This document shows positions 43,506-52,113 of a stretch of DNA of 64,000 nt, piece by piece. The notes under the pieces were generated by a model. It was not told the DNA's origin and did no database searches. It saw only the letters and a list, made by a program, of their open reading frames with translations. The translations under genes and the position numbers were made by a program. Origin of the DNA: G963665085 sp963665085 (GTDB lineage: Bacteria > Bacteroidota > Bacteroidia > Bacteroidales > JAAAOM01); NCBI GenBank assembly GCA_963665085.2, contig CAXXXS010000001.1:1240001-1304000 (forward strand), written 5' to 3'. How positions within the stretch are numbered: position 1 is the first letter of the stretch; every line of letters starts with the position of its first letter.

Positions 43506-44840
43506 ATGCAAAAATCAAAAATTACTCGTTGGCTGATAAAACATCAAAATGATTCTTTATTTGTTATTTATTCATCGATTGCGGCATTTATGGTGTATTT
43601 CTGTATGTATGCTTTTAGAAAACCATTTGCAGTAGCTATGTTCGAAGGAATAACCTTATGGGGATTGAATTACAAAATTGTTCTAATAATTTCACAGGTA
43701 AGTGGTTATGCCTTATCAAAATTTATTGGCATAAAAATCATTTCTGAAATGAATCCAGCCCGGAGAGCGACTTTAGTAATATTATTTATTTTTTTGGCAG
43801 AGATAGCTTTGCTGTTTTTTGGTTTGATAAAGCCTCCATATAATTTTATTTTTTTGTTTTTAAATGGCTTGCCACTAGGAATGATATGGGGTCTTGTATT
43901 TTCATATCTTGAGGGAAGAAGAACAACGGAGGTACTAGCAGCTTGCTTAAGTGTTAGTTATATATTTTCTACAGGCACAGTTAAAAGTGTTGGTAAGTGG
44001 GCTATAATTGAATTAGGAGTAAGTGATTTCTGGATGCCTTTTATTACCGGGGCTATATTTATTGTTCCATTATTATTTTCCATTTGGTTGTTAAAGCAAA
44101 TACCTTCGCCAAATAATACAGATAGATTGTTGCGGGTAGAAAGGGTTCCAATGTCAAAAAAAGACAGGTTAAATGTATTTGCTTCACTTGCACCTGGATT
44201 AGTTATGTTAATCTCTTTCTTTTTTCTTTTAACAGCGTACCGCGATTTCAGGGATAATTTTGCAGTAGAGATATGGTCTTATATGGGTTATGAAGATAAA
44301 ATTGATGTTTTTGCAAAATCAGAAATTCCAGTTTCTGTTATTGTTTTAGTCTTTTTGGGATTATTCTTTTTGATTAAAGAAAATGTTTCTGCAGTAAGGC
44401 TTATGCTAATTACAATGACTTTGGGTGTTGCGTTGGTTGGAATAAGTACATATTTATTTGAACAAAAAATTATGGCATCACCCATGACATGGATGATATG
44501 TGTTGGGACAGGTTTATATATTGCATATGTTCCTCATGGGAGTATGTTATTTGAACGCTTGGTAGCCCTGTTTAAATTTAAAGGGAATGCAGGATATCTT
44601 ATTTATCTTGCTGACTCTTTTGGTTATTTGGGAAGTATTCTGGTATTGTTGTACAAAGAGTTTTTCTTTGGTGAATTATCAATGTATACCTTTTTTATCA
44701 GGTTTAGTTATTTGATATTTTTTACAGGAATAGGGGCATTATTATTTTCGAATGTTTTTTTTATTTTGAAATATAAAAGAGCAAACAAAAGAAAAATTAT
44801 CCAACCAGAAGAATTGAAGGTAATAGAACAAATGATATAA
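43506..44840 (+). CDS. DUF5690-family MFS-like inner-membrane transporter
   Basis: The 444-residue membrane protein has about 12 hydrophobic spans. The start SSIAAFMVYFCMYAFRKPFA is the hallmark of DUF5690, an MFS-related family of Bacteroidota; its MYAFRKPF segment resembles the organophosphate:phosphate antiporter (GlpT/UhpT) family motif YxxRKxF. That resemblance, plus a Pho-box-like promoter shared with the phosphatase and SusC genes, suggests import of phosphonates, phosphate esters or phosphate (inference). A rare good ribosome-binding site AAGGAG lies six bases before the ATG. It ends six bases from the stop of the minus-strand kinase. Confidence 0.82.
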   Translation: MQKSKITRWLIKHQNDSLFVIYSSIAAFMVYFCMYAFRKPFAVAMFEGITLWGLNYKIVLIISQVSGYALSKFIGIKIISEMNPARRATLVILFIFLAEIALLFFGLIKPPYNFIFLFLNGLPLGMIWGLVFSYLEGRRTTEVLAACLSVSYIFSTGTVKSVGKWAIIELGVSDFWMPFITGAIFIVPLLFSIWLLKQIPSPNNTDRLLRVERVPMSKKDRLNVFASLAPGLVMLISFFFLLTAYRDFRDNFAVEIWSYMGYEDKIDVFAKSEIPVSVIVLVFLGLFFLIKENVSAVRLMLITMTLGVALVGISTYLFEQKIMASPMTWMICVGTGLYIAYVPHGSMLFERLVALFKFKGNAGYLIYLADSFGYLGSILVLLYKEFFFGELSMYTFFIRFSYLIFFTGIGALLFSNVFFILKYKRANKRKIIQPEELKVIEQMI

Positions 44841-44846
44841 ATCAAA

Positions 44847-45812
44847 TTAATTTATCGTACTGAAAATATTGTTCCATTTTTCAGCTGGAATTTTAGCTCC
44901 AACCTGTTCAATTACATTTCCTGCAAGTAGAGCTCCATATTTACCGCAATCTTCTAAAGAAGCTTTTGTAATTAATCCAAATAAAAATCCTGCAGCGTAT
45001 AAGTCTCCTGCACCTGTTGTATCAACAGCTTTAACGGGGATAATACCTGCTTTAACTTTATACTCCCCTTTTTTTATTAAAGAACCTTTTTCTCCAATTT
45101 TTACAACAGCAATTTCACACATTGCAGAAATTGTTTCAAGGGCATTATCTGGTTCCTGTTCTGTTAGTGCTTTTGCTTCTTCTTCATTAGCAAAGACATA
45201 ATCCACATAGTTTTTGATTAGAGAAACTAAAAATTCGCGGTTTTCTTCAACAATATTATAGCTGGCTAAATCTATAGATACTTTTAAACCCAGTTTTTTT
45301 GCTTTTGCAAGAGCACTTTCTATTAACTCTTTATTTTGAACCAGGTAACCTTCGATATGCAAAATATCATATTGTTTAAAAATATCGTCAGATAAATCAT
45401 CCTTGGTGAGTTCTATGGCTGAACCCAGGTAAGTAGCAAAAGTCCTTTCACTATCAGGGCTGATTAGCGCCATTGCTTTCCCTGTTTCATTCTTTCCTAA
45501 TGAAAGGTGAGGTTGGATTTTATTTTGGTTTAAATCGGTTTTAAAAAAATCGCCATGGGTATCACTCCCTACTTTACCTAAGTAGCCGGCTTTTGCGCCA
45601 AGTTTTGCAAGTCCATGAATTGTGTTAGCTGCACTTCCCCCAGAATTAAAAAAGATTTTTGCGGGGTTAACATCAGCAAGTATCCCATTTACTACATCAA
45701 TACTCGAAATTTGCATGCTCCCCTTTGGAAGGTTAAATTTTGAGAGTAAGTCTTCGTTTTCCATTGGCACTAAAATATCAACGAGTGCATTTCCTATTCC
45801 TAATACTTTCAT
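44847..45812 (-). CDS. PfkB-family carbohydrate (adenosine/ribokinase-type) kinase
   Basis: The 321-residue PfkB-family kinase begins at the ATG complementary to 45810-45812, giving VLGIGNALVDIL at the N-terminus; a longer reading to 45860 adds 16 unlikely residues. Family motifs are FNSGGSAANTIHGLAKLG, GKVGSDTHGDFF and the C-terminal signature VDTTGAGDLYAAGFLFG, holding the catalytic Asp. Such kinases phosphorylate sugars or nucleosides; the closest type is the adenosine-kinase-like group common in Bacteroidota. It is a single gene, and a 16-bp palindrome lies upstream. Confidence 0.9.
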   Translation of the reverse strand: MKVLGIGNALVDILVPMENEDLLSKFNLPKGSMQISSIDVVNGILADVNPAKIFFNSGGSAANTIHGLAKLGAKAGYLGKVGSDTHGDFFKTDLNQNKIQPHLSLGKNETGKAMALISPDSERTFATYLGSAIELTKDDLSDDIFKQYDILHIEGYLVQNKELIESALAKAKKLGLKVSIDLASYNIVEENREFLVSLIKNYVDYVFANEEEAKALTEQEPDNALETISAMCEIAVVKIGEKGSLIKKGEYKVKAGIIPVKAVDTTGAGDLYAAGFLFGLITKASLEDCGKYGALLAGNVIEQVGAKIPAEKWNNIFSTIN

Positions 45813-46353
45813 GAAATTCTGTTTATTCAAATATATTATTTTCTTGAATATTACAACCAAAATATCTCATTCTTGATATTTATATCAAATTGTATATTTC
45901 TGTATAAATGAGTAAATATACATTTTTGTTAATGTTAATATTTTGTAATTCAATACTTTAATTTTTACGGTATGATTTTAAAAATATAAAATGTTAAGAA
46001 TTATACATTGAACTTTTTTATCAAAAGTATTTTTTTCGAAAAAAATTTTCTAACTTGGTTCAGGATTTTTGGTAGTAAAAAGTGATTAATTGTTTGGTTA
46101 TCAAACTAAAATGGTTAAATTTTTACATGAAAAAGATAAAAACTGACATATCATCTCTATACTTTGAAAAAAGTAGATTCAGGAAAATCCAACATCCAAA
46201 GAATATTTCACTGACACTTTGTATATTTCCAATTACTAACTAACAGGGCATAGAAAAATTATTGCTAATGACTATTGTATTTAAATTTAGTATAACCAAT
46301 GGGCTTTACAAGAATGCCTCTAATAAATAAAGGTCTAACTTAAAGTGCGAATT
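45813..46353. other. 541-bp intergenic region with a 16-bp palindrome
   Basis: This very AT-rich stretch separates the divergent kinase and small-protein genes. The only clear structure is the perfect palindrome TTGATATTTATATCAA at 45873-45888, about 60 bp upstream of the kinase start and a possible operator. I found no coding frame or RNA gene and no exact TAnnTTTG promoter that I would defend. Confidence 0.5.
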
Positions 46354-46539
46354 ATGGAAACAAAAAAAGCAATTCAGAATCTAATTGATCAAAATCAATT
46401 TAAGTCTGAAAATCTATTAAAAATTAAACAGAGCAAATCAAATGTTCATGTTGATGAGTTTGAGATTTATTCAGAACTGGATTTTGGCGATGGATTCAAC
46501 GCATTTGATGAAGATTTTTACGCGAATTACACGTATTAA
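46354..46539 (+). CDS. Small acidic protein of unknown function (61 residues)
   Basis: The ATG at 46354 gives 61 residues; a GTG three codons upstream is a less likely start. The N-terminal half is Lys/Gln/Asn-rich and helical (KKAIQNLIDQNQFKSENLL). The C-terminal half is acidic and aromatic (DEFEIYSELDFGDGFNAFDE, ending FYANYTY). No signal peptide, membrane span or metal motif is seen. It is followed at once by a strong terminator, so it is a complete transcription unit. I do not recognise the family. The helical N-terminus with a distinct acidic/aromatic tail recalls peptide precursors, but no modifying enzyme is next to it. Confidence 0.6.
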   Translation: METKKAIQNLIDQNQFKSENLLKIKQSKSNVHVDEFEIYSELDFGDGFNAFDEDFYANYTY

Positions 46540-46557
46540 TAAAAAACTGCAAATTTT

Positions 46558-46598
46558 AAAGGTCGCTTCTAAATTAAATAATTGAAGCGACCTTTTTT
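46558..46598 (+). terminator. Terminator after the 61-residue protein gene
   Basis: AAAGGTCGCTTC (46558-46569) is perfectly complementary to 46584-46595, followed by a run of six T residues (46593-46598). Confidence 0.92.
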
Positions 46599-46626
46599 GA
46601 TTAAACCCTTTTTTTCTTATCAATAA

Positions 46627-48420
46627 ATGAACAAACTGATAGATGTAGAAGATCTTGCCAGAGCTTCTAGTATGAATGGATTTGGTGGGGAGATAACGGC
46701 AAAAGTTATCATGCAGCTTTTTAAATTAAACAGGGTCAATAGAATTTATTCCCACAATATTGACAAAAAAGGGATTGAATTTATAAATTCAGTTCTTGAC
46801 CAGCTCCAATTGAAGTTTGATTTTGCAGAAGAAGAATTAAAAAGAATTCCAAAATCAGGTTCATTTATAACTGTGTCAAATCATCCGTATGGAGGTATTG
46901 AAGGGCTTATTCTTTTAAAAATTCTTAACCAGGTTAGGCCCGATTATAAACTTATGGCCAATTTTTTATTGCAAAAAATTAAGCCTTTAGAAGAACTTTT
47001 TCTTCCTGTAAATCCTTTTGAAAATTATAAAGAATTAAAATCAAGCTATTCTGGTTTAAAAACTGGACTTGAATATATAAAATCTGGAAAAGGTCTGGGT
47101 ATTTTTCCGGCAGGGGAAGTTTCCAGTTATTTTAAAGATGTGAATAAAGTAACAGATAGGGAATGGAGTAAATCGGCCCTTAAGTTTATAAAAAAAGCAA
47201 ATGTTCCTGTAATTCCGATATATTTTAGTGGGAATAATAGTGCATTGTTTCAACTAATGGCTAGATTGCATCCTAATCTTCGCACTATAAAATTACCTTC
47301 CGAATTATTTAACAAAAAGAAACAATTAATTCGTATTCGAATTGGACATCCAATTTCTGTTAACGATCAGAAAGAATTTAGTTCTATTTATAAATATGGT
47401 CAGTTTTTACGTTTAAAAACATATTCTTTGGGCAGTTCGGTAGAAGTTAAAAAATCTTTTTTCAAACCCCGATTTGAGCAAAAGAAAAAAGCACCTATCT
47501 CAGGGGCTGTTGCTACCAGTTTAATAAATTTAGAACTCGAAAAAATAAAACAAAACTACCTTTTATATTCTACCAAAGGTTATGATATCTATTGTGCCCC
47601 TTATCAGTATATTCCAAATATTACCCGTGAGATTGCTCGTTTACGTGAGATTACTTTCAGAGAAGTAGGTGAGGGGACAAATAAAGCATTGGATATCGAT
47701 GAATATGATCTTTATTATGATCAGATGTTTATTTGGGATAATGTTAATGAAAAAATAATAGGAGCTTATCGTTTAGGTAAAGGGGAGGATATCTATTCCC
47801 AGTATGGATTAAAAGGCTTTTACATTAGAAGTCTTTTTAAAATAAACAAGCGAATGATCCCTGTTTTGATTAAATCCATCGAACTAGGGAGATCCTTTAT
47901 CATTAAAGAGTATCAAACCAAGCCTCTTTCATTATACTTACTGTGGAAGGGTATTTTACATTTTTTAATTAACAATCCGGAATACAGATATTTAGTTGGT
48001 CCGGTAAGCATAAGTAATAATTACTCTACTTTTTCAAAAGAGTTGATAATTGAATTTATTAAAACAAATTTTTATGCTAAAGAGTATTCAAAATTTGTCG
48101 AGCCCAAAAAAGCGTATAAAATAAAACTTGATAAAGATCTAGATAGAAAATTAATTTTAAAGATTGCACGAAAAGACTTTAATAAGCTAGATAGCTTTAT
48201 CAAGGATATTGAGCCAAATTATAAAATGCCAGTATTACTTAAAAAATATCTCCAACAAAATGCAAAGATCGCTGCATTTAATGTTGACCCTAAGTTTAAT
48301 AATTGTTTGGATGGTTTGTTGATCCAGGATTTGGAAGATATTCCATTTTCTATTCTCCAGTTTATGTTAAGAGGAGAAATTGAAGAAGAACAATTATATA
48401 AACGATTTAAGGATTGGTAA
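46627..48420 (+). CDS. Bifunctional acyltransferase (PlsC-like + GNAT/OlsB-like), OlsF/GlsF type
   Basis: The 597-residue protein fuses two acyltransferase modules. Residues about 20-280 resemble lysophospholipid acyltransferases: TVSNHPYGGIEG carries the HxxxxE variant of the HX4D site, and LGIFPAGEVSS is the second motif. Residues about 290-597 resemble the N-acyltransferase of ornithine/glycine lipid synthesis (LREITFREVGEG; NEKIIGAYRLGKG; PVSISNNYSTFSKELIIEFI). Such fusions make N- and O-acylated amino-acid lipids (ornithine or glycine lipids) of Bacteroidota membranes. The amino-acid substrate is not decided by the sequence. It heads a probable operon with a class IV aminotransferase and LhgO. 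Confidence 0.82.
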   Translation: MNKLIDVEDLARASSMNGFGGEITAKVIMQLFKLNRVNRIYSHNIDKKGIEFINSVLDQLQLKFDFAEEELKRIPKSGSFITVSNHPYGGIEGLILLKILNQVRPDYKLMANFLLQKIKPLEELFLPVNPFENYKELKSSYSGLKTGLEYIKSGKGLGIFPAGEVSSYFKDVNKVTDREWSKSALKFIKKANVPVIPIYFSGNNSALFQLMARLHPNLRTIKLPSELFNKKKQLIRIRIGHPISVNDQKEFSSIYKYGQFLRLKTYSLGSSVEVKKSFFKPRFEQKKKAPISGAVATSLINLELEKIKQNYLLYSTKGYDIYCAPYQYIPNITREIARLREITFREVGEGTNKALDIDEYDLYYDQMFIWDNVNEKIIGAYRLGKGEDIYSQYGLKGFYIRSLFKINKRMIPVLIKSIELGRSFIIKEYQTKPLSLYLLWKGILHFLINNPEYRYLVGPVSISNNYSTFSKELIIEFIKTNFYAKEYSKFVEPKKAYKIKLDKDLDRKLILKIARKDFNKLDSFIKDIEPNYKMPVLLKKYLQQNAKIAAFNVDPKFNNCLDGLLIQDLEDIPFSILQFMLRGEIEEEQLYKRFKDW

Positions 48421-48450
48421 TTATTGGTTTGGTAGATTCAGTTATAAACC

Positions 48451-49260
48451 ATGGAAATTGTTAGAGGAGAAACTTTTTTATTTAATGGAGTTCTGCTTAA
48501 TGCAGATCGACTTGACGATGTATTGAAACCAGATTCGTTAAAAATTTACGAGGTTTTCAGGGTTATTAATTCAAAATCAATATTGCTTGACGATCATTTA
48601 GATAGATTAATATTATCCATCCTTGGCATTGGAAAGCAAATACCTGAAAATTTTAAACTTCGTCTTCAAAATAACATTGATAAGCTCATTGAGAAATCTT
48701 CAATTCAGGAAGGTAACATTAAAATAGTAGTACAGTATTATTCAGATAAGGAGGAAATAGTGATTTATTTCATTCCTCATTTTTATCCTATGGATGAAGA
48801 TTATAAAAATGGTGTTGATGTTGGATTATTTAAGTCTATAAGAGAAAATCCGAATATAAAAGCTGAAAGTAACAAACGTGTTTTAATCAATTCGATAATT
48901 AAGCAAAAAAAATTGTACGAGGTTCTATTGGTAAATGAAATGGATAAGATAACCGAAGGAAGCCGGACAAATATTTTTTTTATTGATTTTGAAAACAAGG
49001 TGTATACTGCTCCCGATAATTGTGTCCTGAAAGGCATAACAAGAAAATATGCGATAAAAATTTGTAATGATGGTCAAATACCATGTTTATTAAATGAAGT
49101 AACTGTTAATGAACTTAAAAATTATCAATCTGCTTTTTTAACGGGAACATCTCCTAAAATATTACCTGTAAAAAGAATTGAAAATATTACTTTTGACGTC
49201 AATTCTCCTGTGTTAAAAACTATAATGAAAGCATATGACAGATTTTTAAATGTCAGGTAG
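48451..49260 (+). CDS. Class IV PLP aminotransferase / aminodeoxychorismate-lyase-like protein
   Basis: The 269-residue protein has the class IV fold. A probable PLP lysine is in AESNKRVLINS, and the PLP phosphate-contact region is MDKITEGSRTNIFFID with the conserved Glu and Asn. The late ITRKYAIKIC and SAFLTGTSPKILPV segments also fit. It could be a branched-chain or D-amino acid transaminase or aminodeoxychorismate lyase (PabC). The sequence is diverged, and no pabA/B or ilv genes are adjacent. It is 30 bp after the acyltransferase and 23 bp before lhgO. Confidence 0.85.
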   Translation: MEIVRGETFLFNGVLLNADRLDDVLKPDSLKIYEVFRVINSKSILLDDHLDRLILSILGIGKQIPENFKLRLQNNIDKLIEKSSIQEGNIKIVVQYYSDKEEIVIYFIPHFYPMDEDYKNGVDVGLFKSIRENPNIKAESNKRVLINSIIKQKKLYEVLLVNEMDKITEGSRTNIFFIDFENKVYTAPDNCVLKGITRKYAIKICNDGQIPCLLNEVTVNELKNYQSAFLTGTSPKILPVKRIENITFDVNSPVLKTIMKAYDRFLNVR

Positions 49261-49283
49261 AATTTAATCTAAATCTAAATTTA

Positions 49284-50492
49284 ATGGTATACGATATTGT
49301 TATTGTAGGAGCTGGTATTGTTGGTCTGGCAACTGCATTGAAACTAAAAGAAAAGAATAGCGAATTAAAGATTGTTGTGCTTGAAAAAGAAAATGAAGTA
49401 GCACAGCATCAAACAGCAAACAATAGTGGTGTAATACACTCAGGTATTTATTACAGGCCTGGTAGTTTAAAAGCCATAAACTGCAAAAAAGGATACCAGA
49501 TGCTTCTAGATTTTTGCGATAAAGAAGGAGTAGAATATGATTTATGCGGGAAGGTAATTGTTGCTACGCGCGAAAAAGATCTTCCAAGATTAGAAGAATT
49601 GTATAAGAGAGGAATTGAAAATGGCCTTGAAAACATCAAGAAAATAACTCCTGAAGAGATAAAAGAAATTGAACCACATTGTGATGGTTTAGCTGGAATC
49701 TGGGTTCCATATACGGGTATTATCGATTTTTTAGATGTAGCAAAAAAATATGCTGAGATTTTTACTCAGAGATATGATGGAGAGCTACAACTGAATCAAA
49801 AAGTTGTAAATATAAAACTGAAAGGAGAGCACGAAGCGGAAGTAATCACTCAAAATAACACATATAAAACCAAAATGGTTGTCAATACAGCAGGTTTATA
49901 TTGTGATAAAATAGCAGGATTTAACATTAAAAACCTGGATTATAAAATAATACCATTTCGTGGGGAATATAGTGATATTAAAGAAGAGAGTCATTATTTA
50001 GTTAAGAACCTGATTTATCCTGTACCAGATCCTGATTTACCATTCCTTGGCGTCCATTTCACGAGAATGAAAAACGGAAAATTTGAAGCGGGACCAAACT
50101 CTGTATGGGCATTTAAACGCGAAGGATATAAGAAAACAGATATATCCTTAAAAGATATGTGGGATGCTTTAGCATGGAAAGGATTCCGTAAGGTAATTTA
50201 TAAATATTGGAAAAGTATTGGCCTTGGTGAGTATTGGCGTTCATTTAACAAATATGCAATGGTTCGTTCATTGCAAAAATTGATTCCTGAACTGAAGAAT
50301 TCAGATATTGAAAGAGGTGGGGCCGGTATACGTGCTCAAGCGTGCGACAGACAAGGAAAATTAATTGATGATTTCTTAATAATTGAAGACAGAAATGTGA
50401 TGAATGTTTTAAATGCCCCATCACCGGCAGCAACTTCATCGCTTTCTATTGGCGATACAATTTCGGATAAAATAATTGAGAAAATAGGATAA
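49284..50492 (+). CDS. lhgO: L-2-hydroxyglutarate oxidase/dehydrogenase
   Basis: The 402-residue FAD enzyme oxidises L-2-hydroxyglutarate to 2-oxoglutarate, repairing a side product of 2-oxoglutarate metabolism. The DAO-family FAD motif is DIVIVGAGIVGLATALKL at residues 3-20. The NNSGVIHSGIYYRPGSLKA segment, GIWVPYTGIIDF and the final GGAGIRAQACDRQG, then NVLNAPSPAATSSL, are hallmark stretches of LhgO. It closes the three-gene unit and is followed by a terminator. Confidence 0.95.
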   Translation: MVYDIVIVGAGIVGLATALKLKEKNSELKIVVLEKENEVAQHQTANNSGVIHSGIYYRPGSLKAINCKKGYQMLLDFCDKEGVEYDLCGKVIVATREKDLPRLEELYKRGIENGLENIKKITPEEIKEIEPHCDGLAGIWVPYTGIIDFLDVAKKYAEIFTQRYDGELQLNQKVVNIKLKGEHEAEVITQNNTYKTKMVVNTAGLYCDKIAGFNIKNLDYKIIPFRGEYSDIKEESHYLVKNLIYPVPDPDLPFLGVHFTRMKNGKFEAGPNSVWAFKREGYKKTDISLKDMWDALAWKGFRKVIYKYWKSIGLGEYWRSFNKYAMVRSLQKLIPELKNSDIERGGAGIRAQACDRQGKLIDDFLIIEDRNVMNVLNAPSPAATSSLSIGDTISDKIIEKIG

Positions 50493-50509
50493 AAAGATAA
50501 CTTCTTTTG

Positions 50510-50549
50510 TAGCCTTATTGTATAATCTTTTATAATAAGGCTATTTTTG
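50510..50549 (+). terminator. Terminator of lhgO overlapping the next gene's -7 box
   Basis: TAGCCTTATTGTA (50510-50522) pairs with TATAATAAGGCTA (50531-50543) and runs into TTTTTG. The last TA of the stem plus the T run make TATTTTTG (50542-50549), an exact -7 box, with TTG 21 bp upstream at 50518-50520. Confidence 0.8.
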
Positions 50550-50569
50550 TATTTAAAGATTTATATATA

Positions 50570-51256
50570 ATGAAGAAGATTTTATTAGTATTTAGCTCAT
50601 TTCTATTATTTATTAACACGGCAAAATCTCAGGAAGTATACCCAATTTCAAGTGGAGAATTTATTTTTTCATTTGCAGATGTAGAACAAAACGGACAAGA
50701 TATCCCTACAGATATGCGTTTTTCTTTGTTCTTTCATTATGGTCAATATTGGCATTTCGATTTATTTAATAACCTTGGTTTTTATACGGGAGGGGCAATT
50801 AGAAATGTTGGTTTTATAACAGATGAAGATAATTATAAAGTTAAACGCAGATCGTATACACTAGGTGTTCCACTGGCAGTAAAACTTGGGTCATTTAAGG
50901 ATGGTATTTTTCTGTATGGTGGGGCTGAGTACGAATTATTATTTCATTATAAACAAAAAATATTTACTGACGGGAACAAGATAAAATCAAAAGAGTGGTT
51001 TAGTGATAGAACAAACCGTTTAGTCCCTTCGGTTTTTGCCGGAATACAATTTCCGGGAGGGATCAATATACAATTCAAATATTACTTAGATAACTTCTTA
51101 AATCCTGATTATAAGGGTTATGATAATGGCCTGCCTGTTGATTATTCACAATATAATAAGATGCAACTGTATTATATTTCTGTGTCAAAACAAATAAGGA
51201 CTCAACAGATTAAGGAAAAAGCAAAAGAAAATGAATATGTAGTAACAAATCTATAG
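50570..51256 (+). CDS. Outer-membrane beta-barrel protein
   Basis: The 228-residue protein has a signal peptide (ILLVFSSFLLFINTAKSQ) and a beta-barrel strand pattern: FSLFFHYGQYWHFDLFN, LGFYTGGAIRNVGFI, YTLGVPLAVKLGSFKDGIFL and GINIQFKYYLDNFL. The last strand (MQLYYISVSKQI) is followed by a 20-residue polar tail, so it is not the usual aromatic C-terminus. The gene uses a promoter inside the lhgO terminator. Function is unknown beyond outer-membrane location. Confidence 0.75.
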   Translation: MKKILLVFSSFLLFINTAKSQEVYPISSGEFIFSFADVEQNGQDIPTDMRFSLFFHYGQYWHFDLFNNLGFYTGGAIRNVGFITDEDNYKVKRRSYTLGVPLAVKLGSFKDGIFLYGGAEYELLFHYKQKIFTDGNKIKSKEWFSDRTNRLVPSVFAGIQFPGGINIQFKYYLDNFLNPDYKGYDNGLPVDYSQYNKMQLYYISVSKQIRTQQIKEKAKENEYVVTNL

Positions 51257-51280
51257 CATTTAATTCTATACCAGATTTTT

Positions 51281-51314
51281 ACAACTACATAAAACTTTTT
51301 TTAGTTGTTTTGTT
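51281..51314 (+). terminator. Probable weak terminator after the barrel gene
   Basis: ACAACTA (51281-51287) pairs with TAGTTGT (51302-51308), followed by TTTGTTT. The stem is short and the loop T-rich. Confidence 0.45.
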
Positions 51315-51342
51315 TAAATGTTAAATGTAATAAATAAACAAA

Positions 51343-51579
51343 ATGATTAAAAATATCTCATATAACGATAAAAAAGTTACAGGTGAGATCAATTCTTTAG
51401 TTGGGGATGCATATAGTTGGTTCGAACGAATTAAAATTGCCGGGATTAAAGGTTCTCCTAAGTTTAAAGTTTTATTGGCAAGAGAGAACATTAAAAATAT
51501 TTTTTTAAAGACTAATTCGAATGGATTATGTCCCATCGAATTAAGGCCCAAAGGAATAATTGTGTGGTTTTCTTGGTGA
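51343..51579 (+). CDS. Small conserved-looking protein of unknown function (78 residues)
   Basis: The 78-residue frame from ATG 51343 has balanced codon use and a compact beta-rich composition (ISYNDKKVTGEINSLVGDAY; GSPKFKVLLARENIKNIFLK; GLCPIELRPKGIIVWFSW). An opposite-strand frame over the same bases is judged a shadow because its protein is unusually hydrophobic and lacks a plausible start context. No signal peptide is present. I do not recognise the family. It stands between the barrel gene and the B12 riboswitch. Confidence 0.5.
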   Translation: MIKNISYNDKKVTGEINSLVGDAYSWFERIKIAGIKGSPKFKVLLARENIKNIFLKTNSNGLCPIELRPKGIIVWFSW

Positions 51580-51802
51580 TATTTTTCATAATCTTTTTAT
51601 AAAGAGAAAGTTAAAAAATATATTTGGCCATCGCTATTTCTCAATAACAAAATTTTTTAGCTCTGTTGGTTAAGTCTATTGTGGAATTTATTAACAACAC
51701 GAAAACCTTGTAACTGTTAATACTTAATTTAATTAAGTTAAATTTCTGTTCAAAACTCCAGTTTTTTTCAATCATAATTTAATGTAAAATTGCTTTTAAA
51801 CT

Positions 51803-51994
51803 TATTGGTTACCTGTATCTATAAAATAGGACAGGATGAAAAGGGAATCCGGTGATTCATGTTTTGATGAAAATTCCGGAGCTGTCCCCGCAGCTGTAAG
51901 TCTGAAGAATGTTTTGGTATCTCGAAGGCCATTGATTGCCCTATAGCGATTGAGAAGGCCGCCAAAATCAGATAAGCCAGAAGACCTGCCAATA
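51803..51994 (+). ncRNA. Cobalamin (B12) riboswitch upstream of nrdD
   Basis: The RNA has the core AAGGGAATCCGGTG, the CCGGAGCTGTCCCCGCAGC stretch with CTGTAAG, and the B12 box GCCAGAAGACCTGCC (51976-51990). P1 can form between TATTGG (51803-51808) and CCAATA (51989-51994). The 110 bp to the nrdD start hold small hairpins without a T run, suggesting translational control. Bases 51580-51802 upstream show only AT-rich DNA and a candidate -7 box at 51785-51792 (TAAAATTG). Confidence 0.95.
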
Positions 51995-52113
51995 GTAATT
52001 TATCCGTAGCTTTCGGGCGAAAAGCATAGGAAAGTAATCCGCACAGGCGTAAACTATCCTTACTTATTTTCCGGGAGTTGCATTTTAGTTAAGTGTAATA
52101 AAAATATTTGGGT

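Noticed and set aside
51321..51551. Minus-strand 76-codon frame opposite the 78-residue protein
   Set aside because: The plus-strand frame has the better composition and is the more protein-like of the two; both cannot be preferred.
51658..51677. tRNA D-arm-like string (AGCTCTGTTGGTTAAGTC)
   Set aside because: No acceptor, anticodon or T arm can be built around it; chance similarity in AT-rich DNA.
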